Assembly (NCBI GenBank): GCA_964426305.1
Contig: CAYRPO010000017.1
Span: 1 to 17,647, forward strand
Length of the DNA: 17,647 bases
Reading direction: 5' to 3'
DNA from: CAYRPO01 sp964426305
GTDB taxonomy: Bacteria > Patescibacteriota > Saccharimonadia > Saccharimonadales > CAIOMD01
Notes under the pieces: model-generated
What the model was told of the DNA's origin: nothing
Database searches by the model: none
What the model saw: only the letters and a program-made list of their open reading frames with translations
Part shown: piece after piece, positions 1-7,713 of the stretch
Layout: the number at the start of each line of letters is the position of its first letter
Position numbering within the stretch: position 1 is the first letter of the stretch
Made by a program: the position numbers and the translations under genes

Positions 1-1244
1 GCTGTTCGAACGATTGATTCGGGATTTCGAATGAAGACATGTGTGTACCTTTCTATGGTTTCCGGATCACCGGTGTATTTTGTAGTGACATCGCTAAATT
101 TAACAGCATGCGCACCATCTACTTCTGTAACTTTCATGACAATATTGAGCGCTTTCAGCCCAAGATCGTTGGTCAAGGTTGTCCCCCAGCCAAACAGTAC
201 ATTGATTCGGCCAGCGAAGCGTTGTTGCAATGCTATGATCTGTTGAATGTCGAGGCCGTCGCTAAAAACCAGAGTTTTTGTATGCGGATCAATGCCAAGC
301 GATTCGTAAAAAGCAATCGCCTTTTCACCAAAGTCATAGGGGTCTCCCGAATCATGACGCAGACCACGCCACGTTGCGGCTTGTTCAGGCGTAAAATCGC
401 TAAAGAAAAAGTCTGTACTGTACGTGTCAGTCAGGGCAATCGTGAGCGGCTCGCCATGTGAATTGTACCAATTCTGCATTGTCTGGTTGTGCGAAGCTCG
501 AATGTCTTTACCCCGAGCGTCAGCTAATGCGGCATTGACCATGAGCATTTCATGGGCGTATGTACCAATTGGTCGAAGTCCAAATTCGTGAGCTAGCGCA
601 AGGTTTGACGTTCCTATGAATTGATCTGGGCACTCGTTCATAAGTCGTTCTACGACGTGCCGTTGCCACCTGTACGAAAAGTGACGTCTGGTTCCAAAGT
701 CGGCAAAGCGGATGTCTGGATGCTCGCGGAGCAGCTCGATTTTTTCGGAAAGTCGTCGGTCGCCTTCGTCGTACAAGTCCATGACATGCATACCATTTCG
801 TTGTGTATATTCCTCGAAGTACAGTTCGTTTACTTCGCTCATGACGACTGTTTCCCAAAATGTCACAATTGGCCAGTCTCCGGTTGCCTCGATGTGCAGA
901 TCTGTGCTCTGGCTGTCGATTGAAACACGCACCGGAGGCAGCGGATTGTCTCGCAGATATGCTATGTATTCATCTGTGCATATAGGGCGACCCTCGAACG
1001 CAATACTTGCTATATATGCAAGTTCGTCATCGCTAAATCCGAGCGAGGCAATTGTGTCGAGTCGATCCTGTAAGTGTTGTGCATCGACGAATTGTGACAA
1101 TTGTTCGCTGCCCCGGTTTTTAAACGTAAAGGTGACTTTGGCGTCTGGCTCTGTTTCAAACGCTGTTTCGCCCATTGTCGCCTTGTACAGGTCAAGCCTT
1201 TCGGAAATCTGGTGAGGGAAGGGGCCGTATTCTACTGTGTTCAT
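1..1244 (-). CDS. pncB: Nicotinate phosphoribosyltransferase (partial, C terminus off the left edge)
   Basis: The enzyme joins nicotinate and PRPP to make nicotinate mononucleotide, with ATP hydrolysis, in the cytoplasm (Preiss-Handler salvage). About 415 codons are visible with no stop before the left edge. The E. coli enzyme is about 400 residues, so only a few C-terminal residues should be missing. Family motifs occur in order: LYKATMG (19-25), FGTRRHF (183-189), the YAHEM segment with H231 at the position of the family's phosphorylated histidine, LTDTYSTDFF (271-280), GLRHDSGDP (294-302), FSDGLD (327-332) and GTTLTND (354-360). The start is the ATG at 1244, 10 bases after the pncA stop. 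Its Shine-Dalgarno AAGGTG begins inside the pncA TAA, so the two genes are probably translationally coupled. It should be co-regulated with pncA through the operator at 1920-1940. Identification is firm. Confidence 0.95.
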   Translation of the reverse strand, partial: MNTVEYGPFPHQISERLDLYKATMGETAFETEPDAKVTFTFKNRGSEQLSQFVDAQHLQDRLDTIASLGFSDDELAYIASIAFEGRPICTDEYIAYLRDNPLPPVRVSIDSQSTDLHIEATGDWPIVTFWETVVMSEVNELYFEEYTQRNGMHVMDLYDEGDRRLSEKIELLREHPDIRFADFGTRRHFSYRWQRHVVERLMNECPDQFIGTSNLALAHEFGLRPIGTYAHEMLMVNAALADARGKDIRASHNQTMQNWYNSHGEPLTIALTDTYSTDFFFSDFTPEQAATWRGLRHDSGDPYDFGEKAIAFYESLGIDPHTKTLVFSDGLDIQQIIALQQRFAGRINVLFGWGTTLTNDLGLKALNIVMKVTEVDGAHAVKFSDVTTKYTGDPETIERYTHVFIRNPESIVRT

Positions 1245-1254
1245 GGTGTTCACC

Positions 1255-1857
1255 TTATGCCACCAATCTGGCGCCTGCCGCTTGCATCTCGGCGATGGCG
1301 ATCTCGCCATCGGTCGGCTGTACGTTGACGGCTCGAATACAGCGCCTCAAAACTGTGACGCCAAGTCGTTCAGCGCCGAAGCGCTTCTGTAGCTTAAGTG
1401 CGTCCAATACAGTTGCTCGCACACAGTAATCAGTGGCAAGGCCGCCGATTAGCAGTTCAACGTCGCGTTGTCTTGCTAGTTGCGATTCAATGAGCGCCTG
1501 AAGCGTAGCCCCATTCTCGGCTCTGGCCTGAAAGCCCGAGTAGGCATCTTCGCTTGCTCCCATGCCTTTGCTCATGACTATGTCATTTTTGGCGACAAAC
1601 AGGTCAGGGTGAAAATCGGCACCTGGTGTGCCGGCTACACAGTGTACTGGCCACGTGTCAAAATGGGTAGTTTGCGCTGGGTGCCAGTCTCGTGTCAAAA
1701 CGACATCGCCACCGATATCGCGTACCCGGGCCGCAAGGGTATTAAAAGGTTGGACAACCTCACTGCCTTGGGGCACCGCCAGGCTGCCGTCAGGACAAAA
1801 GTCATTTTGTATATCGACACCGACTGCTATGAGATGTGTCTCTGCTGCTGTTTCCAT
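1255..1857 (-). CDS. pncA: Nicotinamidase
   Basis: The enzyme hydrolyses nicotinamide to nicotinate and ammonia, supplying the substrate for the downstream pncB. It has 200 residues, typical of the isochorismatase-like nicotinamidases. The catalytic triad is visible: D15 (VDIQNDF), K97 (MSKG) and C145 (ATDYC). Metal ligands are D57 and H59 (DWHP) with H65 and H72. The cis-peptide region GGLATDYCV (138-146) is intact. The frame is open 11 codons further upstream, but the ATG at 1857 is preceded by AAGGAGAT at about five bases, so it is preferred. The gene is first in a two-gene transcript driven by the promoter at 1906-1934, which overlaps a putative NrtR operator. Nothing suggests damage. Confidence 0.95.
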   Translation of the reverse strand: METAAETHLIAVGVDIQNDFCPDGSLAVPQGSEVVQPFNTLAARVRDIGGDVVLTRDWHPAQTTHFDTWPVHCVAGTPGADFHPDLFVAKNDIVMSKGMGASEDAYSGFQARAENGATLQALIESQLARQRDVELLIGGLATDYCVRATVLDALKLQKRFGAERLGVTVLRRCIRAVNVQPTDGEIAIAEMQAAGARLVA

Positions 1858-1883
1858 AAGATCTCCTTGTACTAATTGTGTTA

Positions 1884-1929
1884 AATACACTTACTAATAC
1901 AGTCAACTATAAATCACAGTAAGTGTATT
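1884..1929. repeat. Perfect 12-bp inverted repeat flanking the pncA -10 box
   Basis: AATACACTTACT at 1884-1895 is the exact reverse complement of AGTAAGTGTATT at 1918-1929, with 22 bases between. The right arm runs into the main operator (1920-1940). The left arm, read on the minus strand, continues as a degenerate copy of that operator with a spacer shorter by two bases (GTGT, 5 bases, ACAC at 1878-1890). The pncA -10 box lies in the loop. It could be a second regulator site, so that the promoter sits between two operators, or a cruciform. Its role is inferred. Confidence 0.6.
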
Positions 1930-1934
1930 GTCAA
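1906..1934 (-). promoter_or_regulatory. sigma70-type promoter of pncA-pncB
   Basis: On the minus strand, TTGACA (1934-1929) is followed by 17 bases and TATAGT (1911-1906). The -35 is a perfect consensus match and the -10 matches at five of six positions. Transcription should start near 1899, giving a leader of about 42 bases before the pncA ATG. The -35 lies wholly inside the palindrome at 1920-1940, so a bound repressor would block polymerase. Confidence 0.8.
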
Positions 1935-1940
1935 CACTAA
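1920..1940. promoter_or_regulatory. Putative NrtR operator upstream of pncA
   Basis: A 21-bp near-palindrome: TAAGTGT, 7 bases (ATTGTCA), ACACTAA. Six of seven arm positions pair. It has the GT-N7-AC core described for NrtR-family operators. Bases 1921-1940 match the second copy at 6316-6336 except for one arm base. Both copies precede NAD salvage genes and both contain the -35 box, and an NrtR-like gene lies between them. Confidence 0.8.
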
Positions 1941-1943
1941 TTA

Positions 1944-1965
1944 TCAAAGAAGCGCAATGAGTGCG
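1944..1965 (-). terminator. Weak candidate terminator after the nrtR-like gene
   Basis: On the minus strand, just after the regulator's stop, CGCA and TGCG can pair around a 5-base loop and are followed by a pyrimidine run (CTTCTTT). The stem is only four pairs, so this is a weak call. The alternative is partial read-through into pncA. Confidence 0.25.
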
Positions 1966-1968
1966 TGA

Positions 1969-2646
1969 CTAATCGAAGCTGCGCGACAGAATTTCGAGTT
2001 CTTGCGAATTGAACGTATACAGTCGTGCTGGTCTATGCGCACCTTCGCGGTAACGCTCGCCAGTTTCGCGGACCAGATCAAGGCTCAAGAATTTCTTGCG
2101 GAAGTTACGTTTGTCCAGCTCGTGGCCCAAGATTGCCTCGTAGGCTTTCTGGAGCTGTGTCAGCGTAAACAATGGATCCAAAAGCGCATAGACCGCATTG
2201 GTGTAGGTGATCTTGGCTTTCAGTCGTTCGTGAGCATAGGTGATGATGTCGGCATGGTCGTAGGCAAGCGCTGGCAGGTCGTCGATTGGGTAAAATTCTG
2301 GCGATTCAGTAGTGTCGCTGGCGACTGGCACAATGTCCTTGCCGAGCGCCATATAGGTTACGCTGACAGCATGGCCCCGAGGGTCGCGCGCCACAGTATC
2401 GAACGTGTATAGCTGTTCAACCAGTCGTAGCTGAGACTGTTGTACGCCAGCCTTTTTTTCGAGGATACGTGCAAAGCAATCAATCGTTGTCTCGCCGGCG
2501 GCATTGTAACCACCAGGAAGCGCATATGCTCCCCGGAATGGCGCACGTAGGCGCTGCACCAGCAAAACGCACAGGCGATCATTGATAAGCTGCAGAACCA
2601 CGGCGTCTGCTGTGAGAATTGGTGGAGTGTATACTGTCATATACAT
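1969..2646 (-). CDS. nrtR: NrtR-like transcriptional regulator (degenerate Nudix domain plus winged helix)
   Basis: Probable repressor of NAD metabolism. NrtR proteins sense ADP-ribose-type NAD breakdown products through a Nudix fold and bind operators with a C-terminal winged helix. About 225 residues: Nudix domain at 10-145, helix-turn-helix region at about 160-220 (LTQLQKAYEAIL, then NFRKKF and a PARLY wing). The Nudix box begins G-x5-E normally, but the catalytic REUxEE becomes RILEKK, so hydrolysis is probably lost, as expected for a sensor. It is last in the pnuC-nadR-nadE transcript and lies between two matching palindromes (1920-1940 and 6316-6336), so it probably regulates itself as well as pncA-pncB. 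The start is uncertain: ATG at 2646, ATG at 2640 or TTG at 2658; none has a clear ribosome site, and coupling to nadE is likely. Confidence 0.85.
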   Translation of the reverse strand: MYMTVYTPPILTADAVVLQLINDRLCVLLVQRLRAPFRGAYALPGGYNAAGETTIDCFARILEKKAGVQQSQLRLVEQLYTFDTVARDPRGHAVSVTYMALGKDIVPVASDTTESPEFYPIDDLPALAYDHADIITYAHERLKAKITYTNAVYALLDPLFTLTQLQKAYEAILGHELDKRNFRKKFLSLDLVRETGERYREGAHRPARLYTFNSQELEILSRSFD

Positions 2647-2662
2647 ATTGTACAGCAATCAA

Positions 2663-4564
2663 TTATTGCCACGCCGTGGCCGTCATATCGGATGGCATGC
2701 GCCAGTCGCCACGAGGACTTATCGCGACCGATCCTATCTTTGGTCCATCAGGTAACACTGATCGTTTAAATTGATTCTTGGCAAATCGGTCATAAAACAG
2801 TGTCAGCCATTGTTTGATCTGTGATTGCGTGTACGTACCCCGAAACGCCATGCCGGCAAGGTAGGCAATTTTCGTAGGCGTGTCACCAAATCGTAAGACA
2901 TGATACAGGAAAAAATCATGCAATTCATATGGTCCAATCAGCTCCTCGGTGGACTGGCTAATCTCCCCCTTTTTATGCGCTATAAGCTCTGGCGAAATGA
3001 CCGTGTTGATGATTTTGTCGAGTATCGGTTTGGCGGCGATGTAGTCGGGCTGTTCACTGCAAAAGCGAACCAAGTCTCGAACAAGTGTTTTAGGAATCGA
3101 CGCGTTTGGATTGTAGCTGCTGAGGTGGTCGCCGCCATAGGTGCACCAGCCAAGCGCGAGTTCGCTCAAATCACCCGTTCCTACAACAAGCCCTCCACGG
3201 GTATTGGCATAGTTAAAAAGCAGTGCGGTACGTGCCCTGGCCTGGATATTCTCATATGCTATGTCAGTAGTATTTGTGTGTTGCAGCACTCCTTGCTCGG
3301 CCACTACCATGTCGCGAATCGGCAGCGTAACAGAAGTAACTCCCAAATGGTGCGCCAAGCTTATGGCATTGTGTTGGGTTGCGGTGCTACTGGCTGGTCC
3401 GGGCATGGTTAGTGTATGTATGAAGCCAGATGGGTCTTTACCTATAATGTGCGTTGCACGCAACGCGACAAACAACGCAAGTGTAGAATCGAGCCCGCCC
3501 GACAAACCAAGCACCACGCAGGCCGCGTTGCTTGCCAGCAGGCGACGAGCCAGGCCGTGTGCCTGAATGGCCACAATGCTGGACAGTCGATCCGTCCGCT
3601 GTTGTTCGGTTTCTTGCTCTGGCAGAAAATAACTACGCGGCGTTACGCGCTGTACGTTTGTCTGTGTGCGTTGTAGGTTGCAGTCGATGACGGTCGCGTC
3701 GTGTAGTGAAGAAACTGTCGTGTCTTGTAGCCGATCATGGCGTAGATGGTCTGTATCGACATCAGTTATAAGCAGTCGATTGTCATGTGCAAATGGTTGG
3801 CGTTCTTGTAAAATGCGACCGTTTTCGGCAATGATACAGTGTCCGCTCATGACAATGTCAGTGGTCGACTCGGTCCAATCGGCACTGGCATATACATACG
3901 CGCAGCGTTCGGTAGCCGACGTCATGAGTACTAGTTCACGCCTGTAACCTGCCTTGCCAACCAATTCTGGTGATGCCGATGGGTTCACGATCACCAATGC
4001 ACCAGCTTGCACCAGTTTGCGCGAAGGTCGATCCGAAACCCAGACATCCTCGCAAATCTCGACGCCAAATGGAATATGGTCAATTTGAAACAATAGTGAC
4101 TGGCCAAACGGTATGTCATTGCCTTGTATGTGGGTCGTTGTTGTGCCTTGGAAAGAACGATACCAACGCTGCTCGTAAAATTCGGCATAATTTGGCAGGT
4201 TACTTTTTGTGACAATGCCCATGATCTGTCCATTGGCTAGTACGGCGGCGCAGTTGTATAGGTTGTCGCCATGGGCGTATGGCAGCCCGACAACCATTGC
4301 GGTGCTTGTTCCCTGTGTTTCTGTGGCCAACGTACACAAGCCGTCTACTGCTTGCTGCAATAGCGATTGTTGTCGAACAATATCACCAAGGCTGTAGCCG
4401 GTTATACACAACTCTGGGAACGTGACTAATGAAACATGTGCGTCGCAGGCTTCCTTGTACAGTTTTCGAATTGCTTCGATATTGTGTGCGACATCTGCAA
4501 TGCTCACGCGCGGCACTGCTGCGGCAACGCGTACAAAACTGTCAGCCGGTCGAAACTGTTTCAT
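2663..4564 (-). CDS. nadE: Glutamine-dependent NAD+ synthetase
   Basis: The enzyme amidates nicotinate adenine dinucleotide to NAD+ using ATP, with ammonia released from glutamine by its own N-terminal domain. It has 633 residues, the two-domain form. The nitrilase-type glutaminase domain (about 8-290) shows the triad E51 (FPELC), K120 (VTKSN) and C171 (VEICEDVW). The synthetase domain (about 325-620) carries the P-loop SGGLDS at 355-360 and the GTGDLSE region. The frame stays open upstream into nadR, but the ATG at 4564 is chosen: it overlaps the nadR stop as ATGA and follows AAGGAG at a normal distance. It is third in the pnuC-nadR-nadE-nrtR transcript. It uses the product of the PncA-PncB branch after adenylylation by a NadD not seen here. 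Confidence 0.95.
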   Translation of the reverse strand: MKQFRPADSFVRVAAAVPRVSIADVAHNIEAIRKLYKEACDAHVSLVTFPELCITGYSLGDIVRQQSLLQQAVDGLCTLATETQGTSTAMVVGLPYAHGDNLYNCAAVLANGQIMGIVTKSNLPNYAEFYEQRWYRSFQGTTTTHIQGNDIPFGQSLLFQIDHIPFGVEICEDVWVSDRPSRKLVQAGALVIVNPSASPELVGKAGYRRELVLMTSATERCAYVYASADWTESTTDIVMSGHCIIAENGRILQERQPFAHDNRLLITDVDTDHLRHDRLQDTTVSSLHDATVIDCNLQRTQTNVQRVTPRSYFLPEQETEQQRTDRLSSIVAIQAHGLARRLLASNAACVVLGLSGGLDSTLALFVALRATHIIGKDPSGFIHTLTMPGPASSTATQHNAISLAHHLGVTSVTLPIRDMVVAEQGVLQHTNTTDIAYENIQARARTALLFNYANTRGGLVVGTGDLSELALGWCTYGGDHLSSYNPNASIPKTLVRDLVRFCSEQPDYIAAKPILDKIINTVISPELIAHKKGEISQSTEELIGPYELHDFFLYHVLRFGDTPTKIAYLAGMAFRGTYTQSQIKQWLTLFYDRFAKNQFKRSVLPDGPKIGSVAISPRGDWRMPSDMTATAWQ

Positions 4565-5562
4565 AGTTGCAACTCCTTGCCGCTGATTCCCGCAGTTTGC
4601 TTCATGAGCGTATCGATTGCCCGTACTGCTGTCTCTAGTCGGTCTGCAGGCGTGCCGCGAACGACAATGTAATCTTTGCCCCACATGGTAAGCGAGTCGA
4701 CAAATTCCCGGTGCATCCAATCGCGGATGTCTTGACCGTCGCGGTATCCATCTTGCTGAAACGGTGTTTCAGGGTCGGTCAGCACATACAATGACACCCG
4801 AGGGCGTTTGCTCGCTATTTTTTCGACCTGAGGCGATCGAACACCCATGTATCGCTTATGCCAGATACTTGTCGCAAATACATCCGTATCACACACGAGT
4901 ATCTTGTTAGCGGTTGTGGCGGCTTCGTCCTCGATGCGTGCTTGCTCTTTGGCAATTTTCGTAAAGTCTTGCGATGTCCACGTATAGTTCCAGACATCCT
5001 TCACGACGTTTTCGCTATAGGTTCGGCCGTATTCTGGTACCCAAGTTGTGTCATAGTGTACTGCGAGCGCCTGTGCCAGTGTTGTTTTGCCGGTTGACTC
5101 TGCGCCAACCAGGCAGACACGGAATGCAAAGTACGCTTTGACTGGGTCTGACAGATACTGCCATACGGTGTACGGATTCTTTCGTACTGCCGTACCCGAA
5201 CAAGGGTATGCCCTACGGTCTATGTCGACCTGTACATGATCGCAACCGATTGCTTCAGACCAAGGTTTTCCATAGTCCTCCGAAGTTATGACAACATCGA
5301 TCTTTCCGTCCATTTCTTGTAATGCAAGTCGTGCCCAAGCCGGAGAGTCGCGATCGTCGATTTTGTCATGAATGACCCGGACTGTCACGCCAGGATGCGC
5401 TTGGCGCAGCCATTGGGCACGCAATTCGCCGGGGATTGCATGTTCCGGTCGGTGACAAACCAGCACTGTCAGGTCGTCGCAAGCGGCCTGGCCACTACGA
5501 ATTAAGTAATGATGTCCAGCATGCGGTGGATAAAACTTTCCAACAATGAGCCCTCTTTTCAT
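4561..5562 (-). CDS. nadR: NadR-type bifunctional NMN adenylyltransferase / ribosylnicotinamide kinase
   Basis: It phosphorylates nicotinamide riboside to NMN and adenylylates NMN to NAD+, in the cytoplasm. It has 333 residues. The N-terminal nucleotidyltransferase domain (1-135) shows GKFYPPHAGH with HxGH at 14-17 and the SGTAVR motif at 122-127. The C-terminal kinase domain (147-330) has a Walker A GAESTGKT at 153-160 and the VPEYGRTY segment at 175-182. The N-terminal helix-turn-helix of enterobacterial NadR is absent, so this protein should not be a DNA-binding repressor; that task fits the NrtR-like protein in the same transcript. The start ATG at 5562 overlaps the pnuC stop (ATGA) and follows AAAGGAG. 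The gene end overlaps nadE the same way. Confidence 0.95.
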   Translation of the reverse strand: MKRGLIVGKFYPPHAGHHYLIRSGQAACDDLTVLVCHRPEHAIPGELRAQWLRQAHPGVTVRVIHDKIDDRDSPAWARLALQEMDGKIDVVITSEDYGKPWSEAIGCDHVQVDIDRRAYPCSGTAVRKNPYTVWQYLSDPVKAYFAFRVCLVGAESTGKTTLAQALAVHYDTTWVPEYGRTYSENVVKDVWNYTWTSQDFTKIAKEQARIEDEAATTANKILVCDTDVFATSIWHKRYMGVRSPQVEKIASKRPRVSLYVLTDPETPFQQDGYRDGQDIRDWMHREFVDSLTMWGKDYIVVRGTPADRLETAVRAIDTLMKQTAGISGKELQL

Positions 5563-6248
5563 GATGCCAACTCCTTTACTGTTTTAGATGTGTGTGAAAT
5601 GCTTTTGTGCCACTCTACCGCTCCAGCAATACAGAGACTCAGAAAGACTGCATATAAGGCGCTTGTCAGGTACAGCCCTCGCGATGCATACAGGCCAATG
5701 TAGATGACGTCTGCTGTGATCCATATCGCCCAGTTTTCGATGAGTTTTCGTGTAAGCATGTATTGTGCAATGAGGCTCATAACGGTCGTCAGTGCGTCTA
5801 AGAACGGTGCAGAGTCGCCAATTCGCACCAAGTATGTATACATTGCATAGGTTGCAAAAATGCCCAAGGCAACCAGTATACTGGCATGCTTCTTACTCGT
5901 GCGCTGAACACGCAATTCTGTACCCTCGTTGCCTCCCCGTAGCCACCAGTACCATCCCAAGACTCCCAATATGACGTATATGACTTGTAGTGCCATGTCT
6001 GCGAATAGCTTCGCCTGATAAAACAGAACAATGTACATAACAGCGTTGATGATGCCGATCGGCCAGTTCCAAATATTTTGCTTGACTAGTAACCATACGC
6101 ATAAAGCACCACTCAGGAAGCCAGCGACCTCGACGAATGTCGTTGGTATAACACCAGTCTTTGCTAGGATGACGAGGCCTGCGCTTGCCAATACCCATAC
6201 TGCGGTAGTCTTGTTCATAGTTCGTGTGATGATGGTCGGTGTTTTCAT
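5559..6248 (-). CDS. pnuC: PnuC-type nicotinamide riboside transporter
   Basis: Inner-membrane facilitator for nicotinamide riboside, trapped inside the cell by the kinase activity of the overlapping nadR. It has 229 residues with about seven hydrophobic segments. Family hallmarks are NWPIGIINAVMY (about 61-72) in the first half and the matching ENWAIWITADVIY in the second, plus the aromatic LGWYWW segment, which together form the substrate site of PnuC proteins. The start ATG at 6248 has GGAG eight bases upstream; an internal ATG ten codons later is possible. It is first in the transcript driven by the operator-embedded promoter at 6302-6330. The PnuC-NadR pairing supports riboside over thiamine or riboflavin as substrate. 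Confidence 0.93.
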   Translation of the reverse strand: MKTPTIITRTMNKTTAVWVLASAGLVILAKTGVIPTTFVEVAGFLSGALCVWLLVKQNIWNWPIGIINAVMYIVLFYQAKLFADMALQVIYVILGVLGWYWWLRGGNEGTELRVQRTSKKHASILVALGIFATYAMYTYLVRIGDSAPFLDALTTVMSLIAQYMLTRKLIENWAIWITADVIYIGLYASRGLYLTSALYAVFLSLCIAGAVEWHKSISHTSKTVKELAS

Positions 6249-6301
6249 TACAGACGCTCCGTTTCTTAATTATTGTCGATTAGACACTTAGTACTAAGAA
6301 C

Positions 6302-6330
6302 AAGATACGGCATAGTTAGTGTATTGTCAA
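6302..6330 (-). promoter_or_regulatory. sigma70-type promoter of pnuC-nadR-nadE-nrtR
   Basis: On the minus strand, TTGACA (6330-6325), 17 bases, then TATCTT (6307-6302). The -35 is perfect and the -10 matches at four of six positions. The expected start of transcription is near 6295, giving a leader of about 47 bases. As at pncA, the -35 lies inside the palindrome. Confidence 0.7.
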
Positions 6331-6336
6331 CACTAA
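6316..6336. promoter_or_regulatory. Putative NrtR operator upstream of pnuC
   Basis: A 21-bp element with perfect 7-bp arms: TTAGTGT, 7 bases (ATTGTCA), ACACTAA. It has a GT-N7-AC core, is nearly identical to the copy at 1920-1940 and covers the -35 box of the pnuC promoter. It lies about 40 bases upstream of the tatD -10 box and does not overlap the tatD promoter. Confidence 0.82.
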
Positions 6337-6357
6337 TTTGAAAAAACAGCTTTGCAT

Positions 6358-6385
6358 TTGGAAAATCTGGGGTGCGGTCTACAAT
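6358..6385 (+). promoter_or_regulatory. Candidate promoter of tatD
   Basis: TTGGAA (6358-6363), 16 bases, TACAAT (6380-6385). The start predicted from the -10 falls at 6392, the A of the tatD ATG, so the transcript would be leaderless. There is no Shine-Dalgarno before this ATG, which agrees. Confidence 0.5.
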
Positions 6386-6391
6386 GTAGCT

Positions 6392-7153
6392 ATGGAATTT
6401 GTAGATACGCATTGCCATATACATAGCGCCGATTACACGCTTGACGAGTCTGATGTGCGCAAGCGAGCCACCGAAGCTGGTGTTACAAGATTGATTTGTG
6501 TTGGCACCGATGAATCCGACAGTGCGCGAGCCGTCGAATACGCCAGCGACAAACAACACGTATGGGCAAGTATTGGCTTGCATCCGCACGATGCAAAACT
6601 TGGTGAAGACGCGTTTCGTAAACTTGCGCTGCTCGCAGACAAACCAAAAGTAGTTGCTGTTGGTGAATGTGGACTAGACTATTTTTATAATCATTCGTCT
6701 AAGCAGGATCAAGAAAAGGCCCTACATGTGCAGATGCAGCTTGCCTTGGATCATGATTTGCCCATGATATTTCATGTTCGTGAAGCGTTTGATGATTTTT
6801 GGCCGATTTTTGACCAATACAAAGGGTTAAAAGGGGTGGTCCACAGCTTTACCGCATCGATCACCGAGCTCGACCAGGTGTTGAGCCGTGGTTTGTATGT
6901 TGGCCTGAACGGTATTATGACGTTTACGCGAGACGAACAACAGCTTGAAGCAGCACAGCGTATTCCGCTGGATCGACTTCTGCTAGAAACTGACGCGCCT
7001 TTCTTGACACCGAAGCCGCTACGTGGTAAGGTAAACGAGTCAAAAAACATAATTCTTATAGGTGAGTTTTTGGCGCGGTTGAGGCACGAATCTCTTGAAC
7101 AGCTCGCTGCTGTCACCTCACACAATGCGCAACAACTCTTCGATGTAAGGTAA
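6392..7153 (+). CDS. tatD: TatD-family metal-dependent hydrolase / DNase
   Basis: A TIM-barrel metallo-hydrolase; family members act as 3'-5' exonucleases or D-aminoacyl-tRNA deacylases in the cytoplasm. It has 253 residues, close to the usual 255-265. Metal ligands are in place: H7 and H9 (DTHCH), E92 (GECGLD), H128 (FHVR), H151 (HSF) and D201 (ETDAPFLTP). The frame opens upstream at a TTG (6338), but the ATG at 6392 places the DTHCH strand at the normal distance from the N terminus. It is first in a short run with the hypothetical gene that starts four bases after its stop. The family and metal site are clear; the exact substrate is not. Confidence 0.93.
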   Translation: MEFVDTHCHIHSADYTLDESDVRKRATEAGVTRLICVGTDESDSARAVEYASDKQHVWASIGLHPHDAKLGEDAFRKLALLADKPKVVAVGECGLDYFYNHSSKQDQEKALHVQMQLALDHDLPMIFHVREAFDDFWPIFDQYKGLKGVVHSFTASITELDQVLSRGLYVGLNGIMTFTRDEQQLEAAQRIPLDRLLLETDAPFLTPKPLRGKVNESKNIILIGEFLARLRHESLEQLAAVTSHNAQQLFDVR

Positions 7154-7157
7154 AGTC

Positions 7158-7697
7158 ATGAATCATCCTGTACGGACTGGTGGGTCTATGGAAGCAGCAC
7201 GCTCCATGGGTGAGATTACGGAATCGCGTAGATTTGAGGTTGGCGTTGCTGTCCAGATGCTCACAGTGATTGATACAAGAATTCACCAAGACGCCCCGAC
7301 GCAGAAGCCTACGGCTGAGACTGTTCCAGCTGCCCAGCACACTTCCGTTAGTAGCCCTGAGGCTCAGGCGCTCTATACGCAACACAATGCGCAGCAGCTC
7401 GTTAGAGAGGCAGAGGCGCTTGTAGATCGGGCGTATCAACGTGTTGCCAATGAGGCGGCGGTCGTTGGAGAGCCTGTAGCGCATATGCGTCAGGCGTATA
7501 GCGATGCATATGCGGTCGATCCGCATACTCCTAAGGACAATGATGAGTCGATGACACCGGGCGAGCGAACACGCTCCGAGGCAGTACAGCAGGACCCCCA
7601 GGTCGCCAACACTGTTCGACAGGGCGATGTGTGGGATTTTCCGGTTCCTCCAGCAGTGCATAACACTACGCAGCAGCACTACGGTCAGGCTGCATAA
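7158..7697 (+). CDS. Hypothetical protein, 179 residues
   Basis: I do not recognise this protein. It starts four bases after tatD, with AAGGTAAAG as a likely ribosome site, so it is probably co-transcribed and coupled. It is soluble and polar, with no signal peptide or membrane segment. Residues 11-45 (EAARS through TVIDTRIH) look helical. Residues 45-70 are Pro/Thr/Ala-rich and likely a linker. Residues 66-125 (SPEAQALYTQHN through HMRQAYSDAY) are strongly helical and rich in Ala, Gln and Glu. The tail from about 128 is disordered and polar. Base composition matches the neighbours. The coding call rests on position, ribosome site and uninterrupted frame. Confidence 0.7.
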   Translation: MNHPVRTGGSMEAARSMGEITESRRFEVGVAVQMLTVIDTRIHQDAPTQKPTAETVPAAQHTSVSSPEAQALYTQHNAQQLVREAEALVDRAYQRVANEAAVVGEPVAHMRQAYSDAYAVDPHTPKDNDESMTPGERTRSEAVQQDPQVANTVRQGDVWDFPVPPAVHNTTQQHYGQAA

Positions 7698-7713
7698 GGG
7701 CCTATATACACGC

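Noticed and set aside
3409..3418. TTAGTGTATG, matching one arm of the NAD operator
   Set aside because: It is a half site only, inside nadE, with no matching second arm at the right distance.
4565..4720. Upstream extension of the nadE frame
   Set aside because: It lies inside nadR, and the ATG at 4564 has an AAGGAG site and an ATGA overlap with nadR.
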